DNA of 64,000 nt from Heliocidaris tuberculata (lineage: Eukaryota > Echinodermata > Echinoidea > Camarodonta > Echinometridae): positions 40,334,522-40,398,521 of the forward strand of contig CM046833.1 in assembly GCA_025618425.1 (NCBI GenBank), written 5' to 3'. Every line of letters begins with the position of its first letter. Within the stretch, counting starts at the first letter, position 1. The translations under genes were made by a program, and so were the position numbers. Below, in pieces: positions 12,143 through 23,730 of the stretch. The notes under the pieces were generated by a model. The model worked only from the letters and a program-made list of their open reading frames with translations. It made no database searches and was not told where the DNA came from.

Positions 12143-12625
12143 CGCTTGGGTTAAAACCACTTGGTCTAATTTCCAGATGGGCTACCTTCATTCGGGCTTA
12201 ACCCTTTTGGTCCACTCTTCATTTGGTCTAATTTGCACTTGGTCTAATAACCAGAAGGTCTAATGACCACTTGGGCTAATTATCACTTTGTCTAATTACC
12301 ACTTAGTCTATTTACCATTTCGTCTACTGTATTTTGTTGTCACTTGGTCTAATACCAGTTCGTCTAATGTCAGTTTGTCTAATTCCCAGTCAGTCTAAAA
12401 CTAGTTGGTCTACAGGCATTTCGTCTAAAATCCACTTGGTCTAGTATCCATTTGGTCTACATGTCATTTATATGGTCTAATGTGCAGTTGGTCTAACTTT
12501 CATTTAGTCCATTTTCCATTTAGTCTAATTGTCAGTTGGTCTAAATGCCAATTTGTCTAAACATCACTTTGTCTAATTATCACTAAGGCTAATTGCCTGT
12601 TGGGCTATTCCCTTTTCGTCTACGC
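12143..12625. repeat. left tandem-repeat arm of the foldback element
   Basis: Degenerate short repeats spaced about 16-20 bases, core GGTCTAAT followed by T/A-rich CCACTT. Copy-to-copy divergence is high and irregular. Confidence 0.85.
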
Positions 12626-14611
12626 ACCTACCAACAACACTATATGCGTCATTTTGTTGGCCATGGACAGGTTGTGGCCAGATATTTTTGAAAGGGCCTA
12701 GGGAGCCGGGGGGGGGGGGGGGGGGGTTGCTGTTCTGAATCGACTCTATCCTGAGCTGAGGTCAAAAACAAAAACAAAAAAATACCGATATCTGTAATAA
12801 ACCTAGATACGCCACTGCCTTAAAAGAAGAAAAAGAAGGCGGTGAACAAGTATAAAAAGCGGCATTTTTGAGGGTAGCAGGAGACACTTTTTGGCACTGT
12901 ACTTGAAGGTGGGCGAATTAATTTTTAGATGTACAAATAATAATAATAATAATTATGATAATAATATTAATAATAATAATAATAATAAAAATAATAATAA
13001 TAATAATAGTTGCATACTCTTCTTACTTCTCCTTCCTTTTTCGTTTTTCTTCTCCTTCTTTTTGGTCACTTGAAAAATCAAAGGAGGCAACCGCCCCCTG
13101 CCCACCCCCCCCCCCGCCCCCCCCCTGTACGTCGCCCCTGAAAATAGCAGTTTGCATAGCTCAAAAGAATCAGAGAAGCTTAATGGCAAAATATTTAGTT
13201 CTTGGTATGGCAACAGTGTGACACCTTTGAGCAGGAACTTAGCGAGAGCTGGGGACACAGTGCCCAAAAGTTTATTAATGTTGCAGAAATTAAGATATCC
13301 CCCACCCGAAGCTTGCTCGCTACGCTCCCTCGCACTCACTTATTGTAACTCATAGCAGTAACATAAAGTCCTCTCTATCTCTTTTATTGAGAGATTGTGC
13401 TTGAAATTAAATGCTTTTGCGGCATCTTCGTCATGAAATCACTGTATAATGCAAGCACCATGCACGACCTTCAACAAGAACATAGTATTTTTGGTGCTCG
13501 CTTGCAAGTTAGGAGTGGAGAAGAATTGCATATTATGCAAAAATTTGAAAATATATCCTTACAATTTAATGTGTGTTAAATACAATATAGGGGTACAGCA
13601 ACGTATCAAAACGCCATTTTCCATTCTTGTCTTCACCCTTTATATTTAAATTCCCCCTTTCCAAAAAAGGGTACCCAGTTTGTTTAAACCCCAAGTCTGT
13701 GCGTCTAATTGCCCCTCATATGAAAATACCCTGGCACCGCCCCTAGCTTTTATTTACTACTTGCACAAACATTTGTACATCGGATATCAAATAAGAAACA
13801 CGAATAACAGAATATCAACCCAATAAACATAATTTGAAGTGCAATACAAAATCAGGTTCATCTACTTAAAGGTATTAGATAGTTTTGGGAAGCCCTCAAA
13901 AACTTTTCGTGATATTTCTTTGATTTTACTTAATAAATAGCAGGGTACTAACATAACTAAGATGCTGTGAAGTGTTTTCCTCCTCAAGTGAAATATTTAT
14001 CGAATTAGAGGTGAAAAGAATAAAAATCCCTGGCCCAAAAAAGAGGGGATGTAAATTAGAACAACGGCCACACACATTACTCACACGAGGATTGCTGTGT
14101 TATAGAATACGCTACACATAGTGCGAAGCGCTGGGTTTATTGTGTGGGGAACCTTCGAGTGGATATGGTCTCAGCGTGAGGCAGTGAAAAGCCGTTACCA
14201 AGCGTTTCTTACAGATATTTACACTAAAATTTGTTCGAAATCGTGAATGGAATGTTAAATAATATCGTACATGTGCCTTATGATAAAAGGAGAATAGTAT
14301 GTGACTATGTTAGATAAGTTTCTTGCCAGTATGATTTTTGCTACCGAAACTGTCTATGAGCTTTAAGTCATGAAAGGAAGAGGAGGCCTATAAATGTTTT
14401 AATTACTAAACAATAATACTAAATAATTGATTTTAATAAATTAAATAATTAATATATATAATGTAGGGATATTGATTGATCTTGATATAAGCAGCAGTAA
14501 GGTGAATAACTCTTTTAATGCACATTTAAGTAGATGACTTCTTTGAAGTTTCATTTTTTTAAAGTTTCATTTCCCTGTCCTTTCTCATCTTGCTACTAAA
14601 TGGCCAGAAGA
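12626..14611. other. interior of the foldback element
   Basis: The interior contains a G-run (12709-12726), a (TAA)n run (12936-13005), C-runs (13106-13128), a palindromic CTTGCTCGCTACGCTCCCTCG stretch near 13312 (listed only as position and type) and the nested TTAA-flanked element at 13866-14366. The open frames here are low-complexity artefacts. I see no transposase. Confidence 0.6.
13866..14366. mobile_element. TTAA-flanked non-autonomous DNA element, copy 2 (nested)
   Basis: This copy matches 3541-4044 over its full length with small differences, and it too has TTAA at both borders (13866-13869 and 14363-14366). Ends read AGGTATTAGATAGT and, in reverse, AGCTCATAGACAGT. It sits inside the foldback element and therefore inserted after that element formed, or was carried by it. 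Confidence 0.7.
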
Positions 14612-15105
14612 ATAAACAGTAATAAGACCAAATGGTCATTAGACTATACGAAAATTAGACCAAATGATAAGTAGCCTAACTGGTTATTAGACGAATTGGA
14701 TATTAGACCAAATGGTCATTAGACCATATGACAGTTAGACTAAATGATAAGTAGCCCAACTGGTTATTAGACTAAATGGAATTGGACCAAATGATAGGTA
14801 GACCATATGGTATTAGCCAAAGTAGGTGTAGCCCAAATGGATATTAGACCATGTGGCTTGTAGACAAAATGGCTGTTAGACTATTTGGAAATAGACGAAG
14901 TGAAAATTAGCCGAAGTGAAAATTAGCCCAAATGGGTTTTAGACTAAATGGGGTTAGCCAAACTGGGTATTAGACGAATTGGTTATTAGGCCAAAAGGAA
15001 ATTAGACGAAATGGTAAGTAGACAAACTGGTTGTAGACAACATGAAGTTAGACCACGTGGAGTTCGACGAACTGATAATTAAACCAAGTGGTGGTAGACC
15101 AAGCG
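14612..15105. repeat. right tandem-repeat arm of the foldback element
   Basis: Reverse-oriented copies of the left-arm repeat (TTAGACCAAATGG and variants), ending in ACCAAGCG at 15105. Confidence 0.85.
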
Positions 15106-15350
15106 AGAGTGTACCGCTTTATATAAACTGCCACACCACCTCCTTAACTATTGCGATCTATTGTTATAATGTCATATCCAATAATCTGAATCTCATCTTT
15201 ACTAATGCATTCACTCAAATGTGTTTCGCTCAAAATAAGTATATCAAAGTTACATTCCTTTAACATACATTTCATTTGATGTAGATGTTTAGTTAAAGAT
15301 GTGCAATTTCTTTTCAAACAAGCCAGATGCATCACACTATTGTTTTTGCT
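15106..15350 (-). pseudogene. LINE endonuclease domain, N-terminal half
   Basis: The - strand reads CNFDILILSETHLSE and IQIIGYDIITIDRNS, then a stop and GGGVAVYIKRYTL. The FDILxLSETxL and GGGVAxYIK motifs are typical of the endonuclease of CR1/L2/RTE-like LINEs. The sequence stops at the right end of the foldback element and resumes at 12142. Confidence 0.75.
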
Positions 15351-16656
15351 TGTTTTGTTTTGTTTTTTGTTTGTTTGTTTGTTTGTTTTCGGGGGGAGGG
15401 GATTCTTTTTTTTTTTTTTTTTTTTTGAATTTTGTTAAACAAAAGCTAATAGTTGACATATCTCACATACAGGTGTGTTCAATAAAAAAAAAATCACATT
15501 CTTAGCTGGTCCATATGTCCTTATACCAATATTCTCCTCTTGGATCTGTCTGAGTGGATAGACCATGTATCATTCGACCTAAGAATCTAGAAAGAGCGCC
15601 CACTGTTGGCTGCACCATCCTACGCCTCATACGCCACTGCTGAAGAATGTCCACTTCGCTGTGTTTAACTGAGGTTTGCTGGGAATAAAGTAACTGTTAC
15701 AATAAAGTAACAAAGTTTACATAACCAAGCAAATAAATGCTGGAAAATGTTATTCCTCCAGCCTGGAGGTCACTGAGTTTACATATAACTAGAGATCTCC
15801 TCTGATTATATTTGTGTATGAAAGAAAATTTGTAGTCCATAAAGTTGACCGCGCAGCATTTTGTATGAACAAAAACCAACAAAAGGAAAGTTATTCGTCT
15901 AGAGGTGGCAATGCTGTGTAGACTCTTCATCGAATAGAAATACAATAAAACGTATCATTTAAACTTAACTCTGCAATGAGATACAAAAAAAAAACCTATA
16001 CAATAATTTACTTTCCTTTACCCTCGTAAAAAAAAAAATAATAACAGACAATGGAGGCTACAAAAATGTTGGTTACAAAGTTATTATAAGACAACTTTAT
16101 TCCATCAGTGTATGCATAAGCAATAGATTTAAACATCGAATCAGTATAGAGGAACTATAAATATTTTTTTTTTCTTTTGAGGCAAGGGTATAACTAAAAC
16201 GCGAATATATATATTTTATCTCTGACAACTATAACAAATGGTGATGCTTTACTATTACTATACCATCCGGGTTATTAATTAAGAATTTGACTACTATATA
16301 TATTGAGTTGGGAATTGAAAAAGTGATGGTGGAACACAATTTAACCAATTCCAATAAAACTGTTTTGATGATATTCAAGAAATTACACTGGTCCTTGGAT
16401 CTTTGTTTCTTTCTTTCTTTTAGCCACGGGAAAAGTCATTATGCAAAAATATTCGACTTTTATAGACTTATCCAATATGTCTTCACATGTAGTTTGTCAA
16501 ACACTGCATTCATTGCACCTCAAGGATTCTAAAATCTTTGAAATATTACTCTGTTGTAATTTACTATCGAACTTGTCGCCTATAAGGAAAATAAATTGTG
16601 TAAATATTGTTAATGTGTGTTTGATAAGGCCCCCCCCCCCAAAAAAAAAAAAAAAA
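15351..16656. other. AT-rich gap
   Basis: GTTT-repeats (15351-15390), a T-run (15408-15426) and A-runs lie in otherwise featureless sequence. Open frames up to 82 codons show no family features and no coding bias that I can detect. Confidence 0.6.
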
Positions 16657-17007
16657 AATTGTTTGGTTGTCCTCCAGTGACATTTTTTTAAAAAGAGGGT
16701 CGGTCGGTCTGTCGGATTTTTTTTTTTTTAACACTGAGAAAATAAAGGAGGCAAAGCAAGCTTCAATATGTAACGTTTTTACATGGTATTTACATTTATT
16801 AACTATCACCCAGAAACATAAAAAGAGTTGTTATTTCTCTTACACTGTTTAAGTCTTGTATATTAAACAATTTATCTAATACAAACTGTTGTTGAAATTA
16901 GTTTCGCTTTTCCACGTAAGTTTTGCCGTGGTTGGGTTTTGAAAAAAAAAAAAAAAATGGGTCGCCCCATTTCAGAGGGTCGGTCGGTCGAGGACAACCA
17001 AACAATT
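16657..17007. mobile_element. short inverted-repeat element (MITE-like)
   Basis: An 18-base perfect inverted repeat, AATTGTTTGGTTGTCCTC, lies at 16657-16674 and, in reverse, at 16990-17007. It is bordered outside by an A-run on the left and a T-run on the right. Inside each arm a direct copy of GAGGGTCGGTCGGTC occurs (about 16696 and 16976). There is no coding content. The homopolymers may be part of the element ends. Confidence 0.6.
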
Positions 17008-18451
17008 TTTTTTTTTTTTTTTTTGCGTAAACGAAGACAGCATAATAATAAATAACAAGATCATTAAACCAGTGACAATAAATTATTTGATCTTACCTTA
17101 TTTAAAAAAACTGTTCAGCTCTTCTCTCTCGATACCAGTAACAGAAGAAGGCATCTTGAGTGACTGTCAACACTAAAATAAGAAAATATATTCTTTTACT
17201 AATTAATGTATCTTAAAAGTCAATCAGATACGCTAATCGTTTATAAAAGTGTCATATGATAAATGCTTAAAACATGCCAGTAGTCAAATTTTGAACAAAT
17301 AAAGTTGAAGTTATTGTATCCACCTAAATATTATACCTCCACATTGATTTACTCGATACTTGGTCATACAGTGCCTTCGTAATTCCACTTTTAACAGCTT
17401 GATACGGAATTGTTTTCATAATTACAAAGGTTCCAATTTTATTCAAAAGTTCATTAATTCAATACATCGATAGTTCCGAAGGTTCTTTACTCCGAAGTTA
17501 CAGAAATGAAATGGGGCTCCTAATTCCGTACATGAACAAAACCCCAATATCATATTCCACAAGTACGAACGTTCTGAATATATTAAAACAAATCAATTTC
17601 TGAATTACGAACCTTTGGAAAAAGTGGATTCTGTATTATTTTCGTAAATATGATTAAAGTGACAAGTCGGTCTGTGGGGACTTCTGAGAACTTTTCGGTT
17701 TCACTAGATCTACATTGTCAGTCGTATTGGTTGTCGGTCTCAGGGGATGTCGTTCTATACTAGGATGCCCTGTATCTGTGTTTCAGATTTATGAAGCTTC
17801 AGAAATATTAAATTTTAAGCAGCTGGTGACAAACAAAAAGTAAAAGCCACTCCACGGATTTTTATAATTTTATAATTTCGAATGAATACTATTGGAATTG
17901 AAATCTTTCCCCAACCTCTGTTTCCATGTGTTAAGCTATGAGCATGCAAAGTCCCTGGGACATTAAATGCGAAATCTTTCCATTTTTGTTAAAGCCTTTA
18001 TTAAGCCTTTTTTCAGAGTCTCAAATTACATGTTGTGAGTCAAATTTAAAATGATTACAAGGTAATACTAGGGGAAATGTAATCTTTCTGAAAATCTCTG
18101 CTTTCAAGTGTAAACCCTATGGCAGATGACTCTGTCAAAAAGCAGGCATAATACCGGGGATTGATAGTGCTATTTATAGAAAATAAAGGTTTCAAGAAAC
18201 GTTTTCTGAACTATTCATCCTTTCTCTCGTACACAAATCAGACATGAAAAAAAGATAATGAAATGTCAAGAAAAATGAGACATCTTTTCACGTGTTATAA
18301 CTATGGCCAGCCTTAAGTTTTAGTCTCATTTTAACAACAGTAGTTTACGCCTGCCACATGTGTTACAGAGTTACGTGACAGTAATAATTGTTTCGACAAT
18401 AATACTAGATGTTGTTTTTTTTTTTTTTTTTTTTTTAATCCCTCCCCTTAG
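17008..18451. other. gap without recognisable gene
   Basis: AT-rich sequence with a T-run at 18416-18436 that forms the pyrimidine tract of the I1 relic. No convincing exon is seen. A degenerate repetition of 'fragment CGAA/TTCCG' phrases occurs at 17370-17600, too weak to call a repeat. Confidence 0.5.
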
Positions 18452-18770
18452 ACTTTTTCATACGCGTGATACGTGACGACCTATACCAAGACGGATACCC
18501 CAACATTGCACTAGTTACAATGACAGCTGAAGAGCCGCGTTGCATGGCATTTGTATGAGAAGGTTTAAGACCCGATTCTTGGGGTACTTGAAAGGGAAAA
18601 TCCGGATGATATAGTTTTTGTTGTTAGAAATTAGGTTGATGCATGGAAGGTGACTGTTATGTTTCCCGGAAAGCTGCTTCGGTAAAACCAACAGAATATG
18701 ATGATGGGAAGATCATCCGTTGTAGCATAGCATCAGGAACTTACATATCCAGTTTAGTTCAGTGTAATAA
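18452..18770 (+). pseudogene. relic I1-type Ig exon, oldest array copy
   Basis: After a pyrimidine tract and AG at 18451, the sequence aligns with the I1 exon of the array: VTMTAEEPRCMAF matches the B-strand cysteine region, and CYVSRK..KPTEYDDGKIIRC matches the E-F strands and second cysteine (YVSRRVVYVTPSRDDDGK in copy E). It has several frame changes, and the tryptophan region is decayed. It shares with copy C a stop directly after FVxRN (bases AAATTAG). No V exon or leader is visible upstream, so only this exon survives of its gene. Confidence 0.6.
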
Positions 18771-19610
18771 CTTATAATGAACAAATGATTCCATAAGATA
18801 CTTTCATTTTTTGTTTCAACGTTATGGAACCTCATATACCATGTATACGGAGCATTTGACAGAGGTTCCTTGATTCTTATTCGGGTTATGTCCCAAAGGG
18901 TGATGTATATTATGGGAGATGGAAAATAAACTTTGATAAATAGGAGTGAGCAAAAGAAATGAAAGTGACGTCACTCAAATAATTGAATGGTTCCAATGTA
19001 TGCGAATTCTAGCAATCATGGAAATGATAGCTACATAAAATCATTATGAGAGTATAGCATGTTACACAATAATGAATACATTATTTGTCTAAGGTAAATT
19101 ATATAAATTAATGTGCAAATCATTGGTAACTGTCTTCTGCTCTTGATATCATATTCTACCCACAGTGAATGGATAAACCAACTTGCACTTCAGAAAATAT
19201 GTAATTGCTTAAGCTCATTGGTAACAGGATACCTCGTAGATATAAAAAAAGCCTCACGCAGGGTGTAGTGCCCTTGTTTCACAAATTGCAATAATCGTGA
19301 ATTTGTGCTTAGCAGCAAATGCTTGTTATTTGCAACGTACTCAGTAAAAAAAGAGTGAACTTTCACTATGTTTTCACTCCCCCGGGAGTCACGTCTGTGA
19401 TCATTTGTTCAGGAGTGAATATCGAGTGACAATCGGGTGATCTCTAAAAGGAAAAGATTGGAGTTTTACTCTATTTTCACTCTATTTTCATTCCCAAGGG
19501 GAGTGACGTCAATAATCATTCTAATTTCTTTTTAGTTGTTGTTGTTGTTTCTTTTTGTTCAGAGAGAGTACTAGGTATCTTTCCCTCGGAATTCCATTTG
19601 ATCGATGCAG

Positions 19611-19895
19611 GATACCATGCAATTGAAGTGTCTCTCCAAACATATAACTCTCTACCGGTCATTGGTGAAGATTTCATACTGATTTGTACCCATCGAAAAA
19701 CCAGGAATCGGTAGTTATCTTGTAAAATGAATAATTATTTGCCTCAGGCTCGCCACCCACACTATTCTGCCATATATCCTCCCTGTCAGTTTTAACTTTC
19801 TAACTAATCGGAGTTCAGCTTGATGACAGGAAATCTTACATTTTAGAAAATATTTTAGTGGGACGAAGATGTCACTTATCAATGTGCGGTTAGCT
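19611..19895 (+). pseudogene. relic V-type Ig exon
   Basis: A CGATGCAG acceptor at 19610 is followed by the phase-1 exon start YHAIEVSLQTYNSLPVIGE, DFILICT, close to the V exons of copies A, C and D. Past the first cysteine the frame is lost. Pieces matching HSCPPYPPCQF, the E-strand GNLTF and the last strand TYQCAVS are still recognisable. The exon is dead. No leader or following Ig exon belongs to it in sight, because the next array exon is the leader of copy A. Confidence 0.75.
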
Positions 19896-20753
19896 TTTTT
19901 GCCATCCCCTGATATATTTTCGACCAACAACAAAGAATGAGACAAATTTGTATGGTCAGAAAATAGACGCAAGTCAATAATTGTAACATTGCTCTTGAAA
20001 ACAAACAAAATAATGGACATATTCTTACTGATATAATATTCTTTACCCCAACTTAACAGTCGATTAAATCATACTATTCATAATCATAATGTCATATTTG
20101 CAAAGTGACGACCAGTGAGTAAGACTGAATCCAAAAATAAACATCAATTAAATAAGCTTGTTTCATTAATGATTTTCCATATCTAAAAAGAAAAACACGC
20201 ATTCCTAAACAATAGTTCTTAATAATAGTTGATTATTATTTGACTTGACTGGTGACCACTGTCTTTCAACCGTCTAGCATATACTACGATACAATGATAC
20301 ACAAAGTAGGATAAATAAATGAACGAGAAAAATGAGAAGGTGGCCTTCTTTTTACATCGATGGATACGACGATCATTTAAAGACGTCCTACTAATTCATT
20401 ATACATACAACTGCCATATATAACCAGAGCTTGGGAGTAAGTACTCTTGTGAATTGGTGACGACAAGGGTGTCGATCTGTGTTCATGATTGGGGGGGGGG
20501 GGATGACCGGCGAGGGTGTGGAGGGGGGGGTACCCCTCCCACACCAGAGTCTTTTTCAACAATCTGTCTATAAAACTTGCATTTTAGAGCATCCCAAAAT
20601 GGTGTTTAATGAAAAGAAGGAATGCACTGATCTACGCCAATAGACGGAACCCCTTATTTGAGAATAACAATGCGAGCGAACAAATTTTCTACGAGAGGTC
20701 CCGGGCTCAATCATAGCTCGATGCTCAAATCCTTAGACAAGGATTTTTGCCCA
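19896..20753. other. gap without recognisable gene
   Basis: AT-rich sequence with a G-run near 20490-20500 and another near 20521-20530. No exon is supported. Confidence 0.5.
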
Positions 20754-21215
20754 CACTGTAAAAAATAACTGAAAACTACAGTTTGTTGGCCCTTGAAATT
20801 ACAAGTTATTGCCGTTATTTCAATTTTACTGTCTTTTTTCCTGTAAAACAACAGCAAGGTTATTGATTTACTGGAAATCACCATATATTTACAATCGCCC
20901 GCCATAAAAGACTGTTAAAAAACATTTCCTCATATTTTAACATGACACCCTGTTAATTACAAAACGTTGCCATGGTTCCGTTTTAATTAACATACATTTT
21001 CCTCTTAGAAATTAAAGTTTCTATGACTGTAGTCTGTATGTTAACAGCTTCCATGTTTTTACTACCCAAGTCTGTGAGAAAAAAACACAATCGCCCGTAT
21101 TCTGAACTCTGGTTCAACTTAAACCGCGGTCTATGTACTGTGGAAAAACGAGCATTCCCGACATCCTGACTGCCAGGAAATTTCCCGTGAAAAAACGGCA
21201 ACATATTTTACAGTG
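20754..21215. mobile_element. CACTG-ended inverted-repeat element (MITE-like)
   Basis: The ends are inverted: CACTGTAAAAAATA at 20754 and TATTTTACAGTG ending at 21215. The 462-base interior is non-coding. A terminal CACTG is seen in Chapaev-type and CACTA-like DNA transposons, but the family cannot be fixed from the ends alone. Both sides are flanked by CA-rich sequence, so the target duplication is ambiguous. Confidence 0.6.
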
Positions 21216-21960
21216 CACATTTGTCCCTCTCTTCCTAGGTGTGTAAAATTATAATTATTACGCAGGCAGGCGTACGCAGGCGTACAGTGGGGAAAAAAAA
21301 AAGCTCCGTCCCTCGGACAGGACGCTAAATGGAGGTCATGTGTAGAGGAGAGTCACCACCTTTGAACATTCAGAACCCACTGCACTATTGGAAGAAGTGT
21401 AGGGGGAAATCCCTGTGTAGTGGTACACCTGCACAGCCCAATCAGTTTTATCGGGATGAGAGACTCGAGGGTTACAGTGATTCAGTTCGCGTTTCCCCTC
21501 CCAGGCACAGGTGACGCGAAATAATTAATAATAATAATAATTGCTTTATGTAGACAGAATACTTTTTTATGACGAACATGAAAAGCGATACCTTTCGGAT
21601 AGGTCGCTTTAGGACTTCGTCACACTTAATTTATTTGAACAATTATACCACATTTCAAATTCAAGTTTCAAGTTTCAATCCATGATTGATTTCACACAGT
21701 TAAAAAGGTGTCACACATATTGATGCTATGAAACTCAATTAGGTGTCATTAAAAGCCTAGAAAACCAAATGTATTGCTAAGCTACGTTCATTTCTAGCGC
21801 AATCATAATCATTAGCCGTCACACATTTTCGCATGTTTGTTCGATTTGTTGCACGGCATCGTGTTGCTTTGTTCATACTTGCTGTGTAATATCTGTTCGT
21901 AAAATCATAAAAAAACGCCTCCTCGATAAAAATAAATATTACTCTGTTGTTATAGTGAGA
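21216..21960. other. upstream region of Ig copy A
   Basis: It holds a short direct repeat GGCGTACGCAGGCGTAC near 21266 and a CG-containing stretch, then AT-rich sequence leading to the leader exon. A TATA-like run (GATAAAAATAAATA) lies about 25-40 bases before the ATG at 21961. The conserved upstream block of the other copies is not clearly present here. Confidence 0.45.
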
Positions 21961-22012
21961 ATGGTGATTTTTGTCGAAGTACTTTGGCTCGCCTTTATTA
22001 GTTCCAGATCTG
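21961..22012 (+). CDS. Ig copy A exon 1: signal peptide
   Basis: The exon encodes MVIFVEVLWLAFISSRSG and ends with a GTAAGT donor in phase 1. The hydrophobic core VIFVEVLWLAFI is a good signal peptide, so the product should enter the secretory pathway. The same leader, with small changes, starts copies C and D and the orphan at 30827. The start is chosen because it is the first ATG after an upstream in-frame stop and matches the other leaders. Confidence 0.75.
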
Positions 22013-22119
22013 GTAAGTTTTGTTTTATCATGATAGCTACTGAAGATATTCAGGAATAAGATGGAGAATGTGGGAGGTTATTCAACTTCAATGTACGGTA
22101 GTAGAGCATAATGTAGTAA

Positions 22120-22124
22120 ATACA

Positions 22125-22218
<94 letters not shown>

Positions 22219-22225
22219 ATATATA

Positions 22226-22265
<40 letters not shown>
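22120..22265. repeat. (TA)n microsatellite in intron 1 of copy A
   Basis: About 140 bases of nearly perfect alternating TA. The Tyr-Ile open frames on both strands are artefacts of this repeat. Confidence 0.95.
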
Positions 22266-22266
<1 letters not shown>

Positions 22267-22858
22267 CAATTTTGTCGTGGGATTCATATTGCTCAAATGT
22301 AGTTTATCTACTAATTTCGTATTTTTTTCTTCTTCTTCTTCTTCTTTTTCTGAACTCTCTAATTTAACCTGTTCTGTCCGCTACATGGGGTCTTGAGGTG
22401 ATGTTGGAGTGTATAACCCTATTGTAAAACTTAAAACAATACCAGCTGCGACGCCTAGCATAGAGATAATCCAAGCAATTGTATTTACTTGATAACACTA
22501 TCAGCCCAAGAAGTACTAGTTTTCCATATTCGGCCATTTGCTTTCAAATACAGATTAAGAATTTTGAATATGCACCCAAAAATGTTAGAAAAAACAACTG
22601 TGATGCCTTTACTAGTTTCTAAAGATCACTATTGTGTCACCTTTATTCTACACGTAAATTCCATTGATATTTAATCCTTGCGTTTTCAGGCAAACACATA
22701 ATGAAAACGATTTGTGACATTATAATTATATCACTGTGAACATCGAAAATCTGGCATTCACCGCTGGTATGTATGAATAGCAGTATGCCTATTTGATGCA
22801 TGTTATACAATTTGCGAAATATCTTTATCATGAAAATATTTGTAATTCACCTGTGCAG

Positions 22859-23209
22859 GATGCTATGCATTTGAGGTGTCTATCCAGACGTACAACTCTC
22901 CACCAGTCATTGGCGAAGATTTCACCTTGGTTTGTACCTTCAAGCCGCCGAGCAGAAATCGGCGGCTAACTTGGCAAAATGGTAATGGTATCTCATTAGT
23001 TAGTCAAGTGTGTTGGCTCTATCCTGACTGCGGATCTACAGTTTCTTATTCATCAAAGTTCAGTTTACTGGCAGACTCTTGCAGTGGAAATCTTACAATA
23101 AGAAATCTCACAATGTACGATAGCGACAACTATAAGTGCACAGTTAGCAGTACGGTGGTGGCAGAGAAACCAGGATCAAGTAGCATGGAAATGATAGCAT
23201 TGTTACCAG
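22859..23209 (+). CDS. Ig copy A exon 2: V-type Ig domain
   Basis: This 351-base phase-1 exon is fully open. After FEVSIQTYNSPPVIGEDF it shows the B-strand cysteine (LVCTF), the core tryptophan (LTWQN), a small CWLYPDC loop, then SKFSLLADSCSGNLTI and the closing YKCTVSS. That spacing and the D-x-D-x-Y-x-C motif (DSDNYKC) define a V-set-like domain. It has an extra cysteine in DSCSGN compared with the other copies. It is bounded by CTGTGCAG and a GTATTA donor. The domain likely forms the N-terminal recognition face of a secreted or cell-surface protein; its ligand is unknown. Confidence 0.85.
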
Positions 23210-23470
23210 GTATTAATTATCAAAATGAGAAAAATAAACTTCATGACTCAAAGATAACTAATTATTAATAAAACTAATTATTGATAACATAAATTCATTC
23301 TTCCTAGTGACTGTCTTTAAGGAGGAATTATTATTAAGAGTTTTATGAGTTTTAAACAGGTTTTCTCCTTATTTCCTACTCATACATAACATCCAAACAA
23401 AGCACTGATAAATGGATGATTTGTAATAATATTCATATGTCACAGAGCCTTTTATCCAACGGTAGTTAGG

Positions 23471-23583
23471 TGGGGGTACGTCCGGATAAGGCATACACAT
23501 ACACACACACACACACATACACACATGTACGCGCGGGCGACGTGTGCGCGCGCGCGCGTGTGTGTGTGTGTGTGTGTGCATGT
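23471..23583. repeat. CA/CG/TG microsatellite
   Basis: (CA)n, then CGCGCG and (TG)n form a near-palindromic purine-pyrimidine run next to the SINE, with Z-DNA potential. Histidine- or valine/cysteine-rich open frames over it are artefacts. Confidence 0.9.
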
Positions 23584-23730
23584 GCCATGATCCAGTGGTT
23601 TAAGGCGCTTGACTGGAGATGCGAGGATCGGGCGTTCGATCCCCGGCACTGCACTTATGCCCTTGAGGAAGGCATTTTCCCTACATTGCTCATTTTTTCG
23701 TACATCAAATAAATGAAGTGTTGTAGGCAT
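23584..23730 (+). mobile_element. tRNA-derived SINE
   Basis: The segment contains A-box-like ATCCAGTGGTTTAAGGCGC and a B-box-like GCGTTCGATCCC at the tRNA spacing, followed by the CCTTGAGGAAGGCATTTTCC tail body seen in SINE families. It lies in intron 2 of copy A. It is not a tRNA gene: the acceptor stem does not pair and there is no discriminator end. Confidence 0.6.

Larger units (their letters stand above)
12143..15105. mobile_element. foldback transposon with tandem-repeat arms
   Basis: The left arm (12143-12625) consists of about 25 degenerate copies of a short unit around GGTCTAATNNCCANTT. The right arm (14612-15105) is the same repeat in reverse (TTAGACCAAATGGTCATT). The extreme ends match as inverted repeats: CGCTTGG..ACCACTTGGT on the left, and the same sequence in reverse on the right. 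The interior holds no recognisable enzyme, so it is non-autonomous. Foldback elements of this design (TU elements) are known from sea urchins. The element interrupts a LINE endonuclease domain. Confidence 0.75.

Noticed and set aside
12953..13339. 128-codon - frame
   Set aside because: It spans (TAA)n and C-runs; low complexity only.
22068..22396. Tyr-Ile repeat open frames on both strands
   Set aside because: They are translations of the (TA)n microsatellite.
23584..23650. tRNA gene
   Set aside because: B box has a mismatch, acceptor stem is absent; it is a SINE head.
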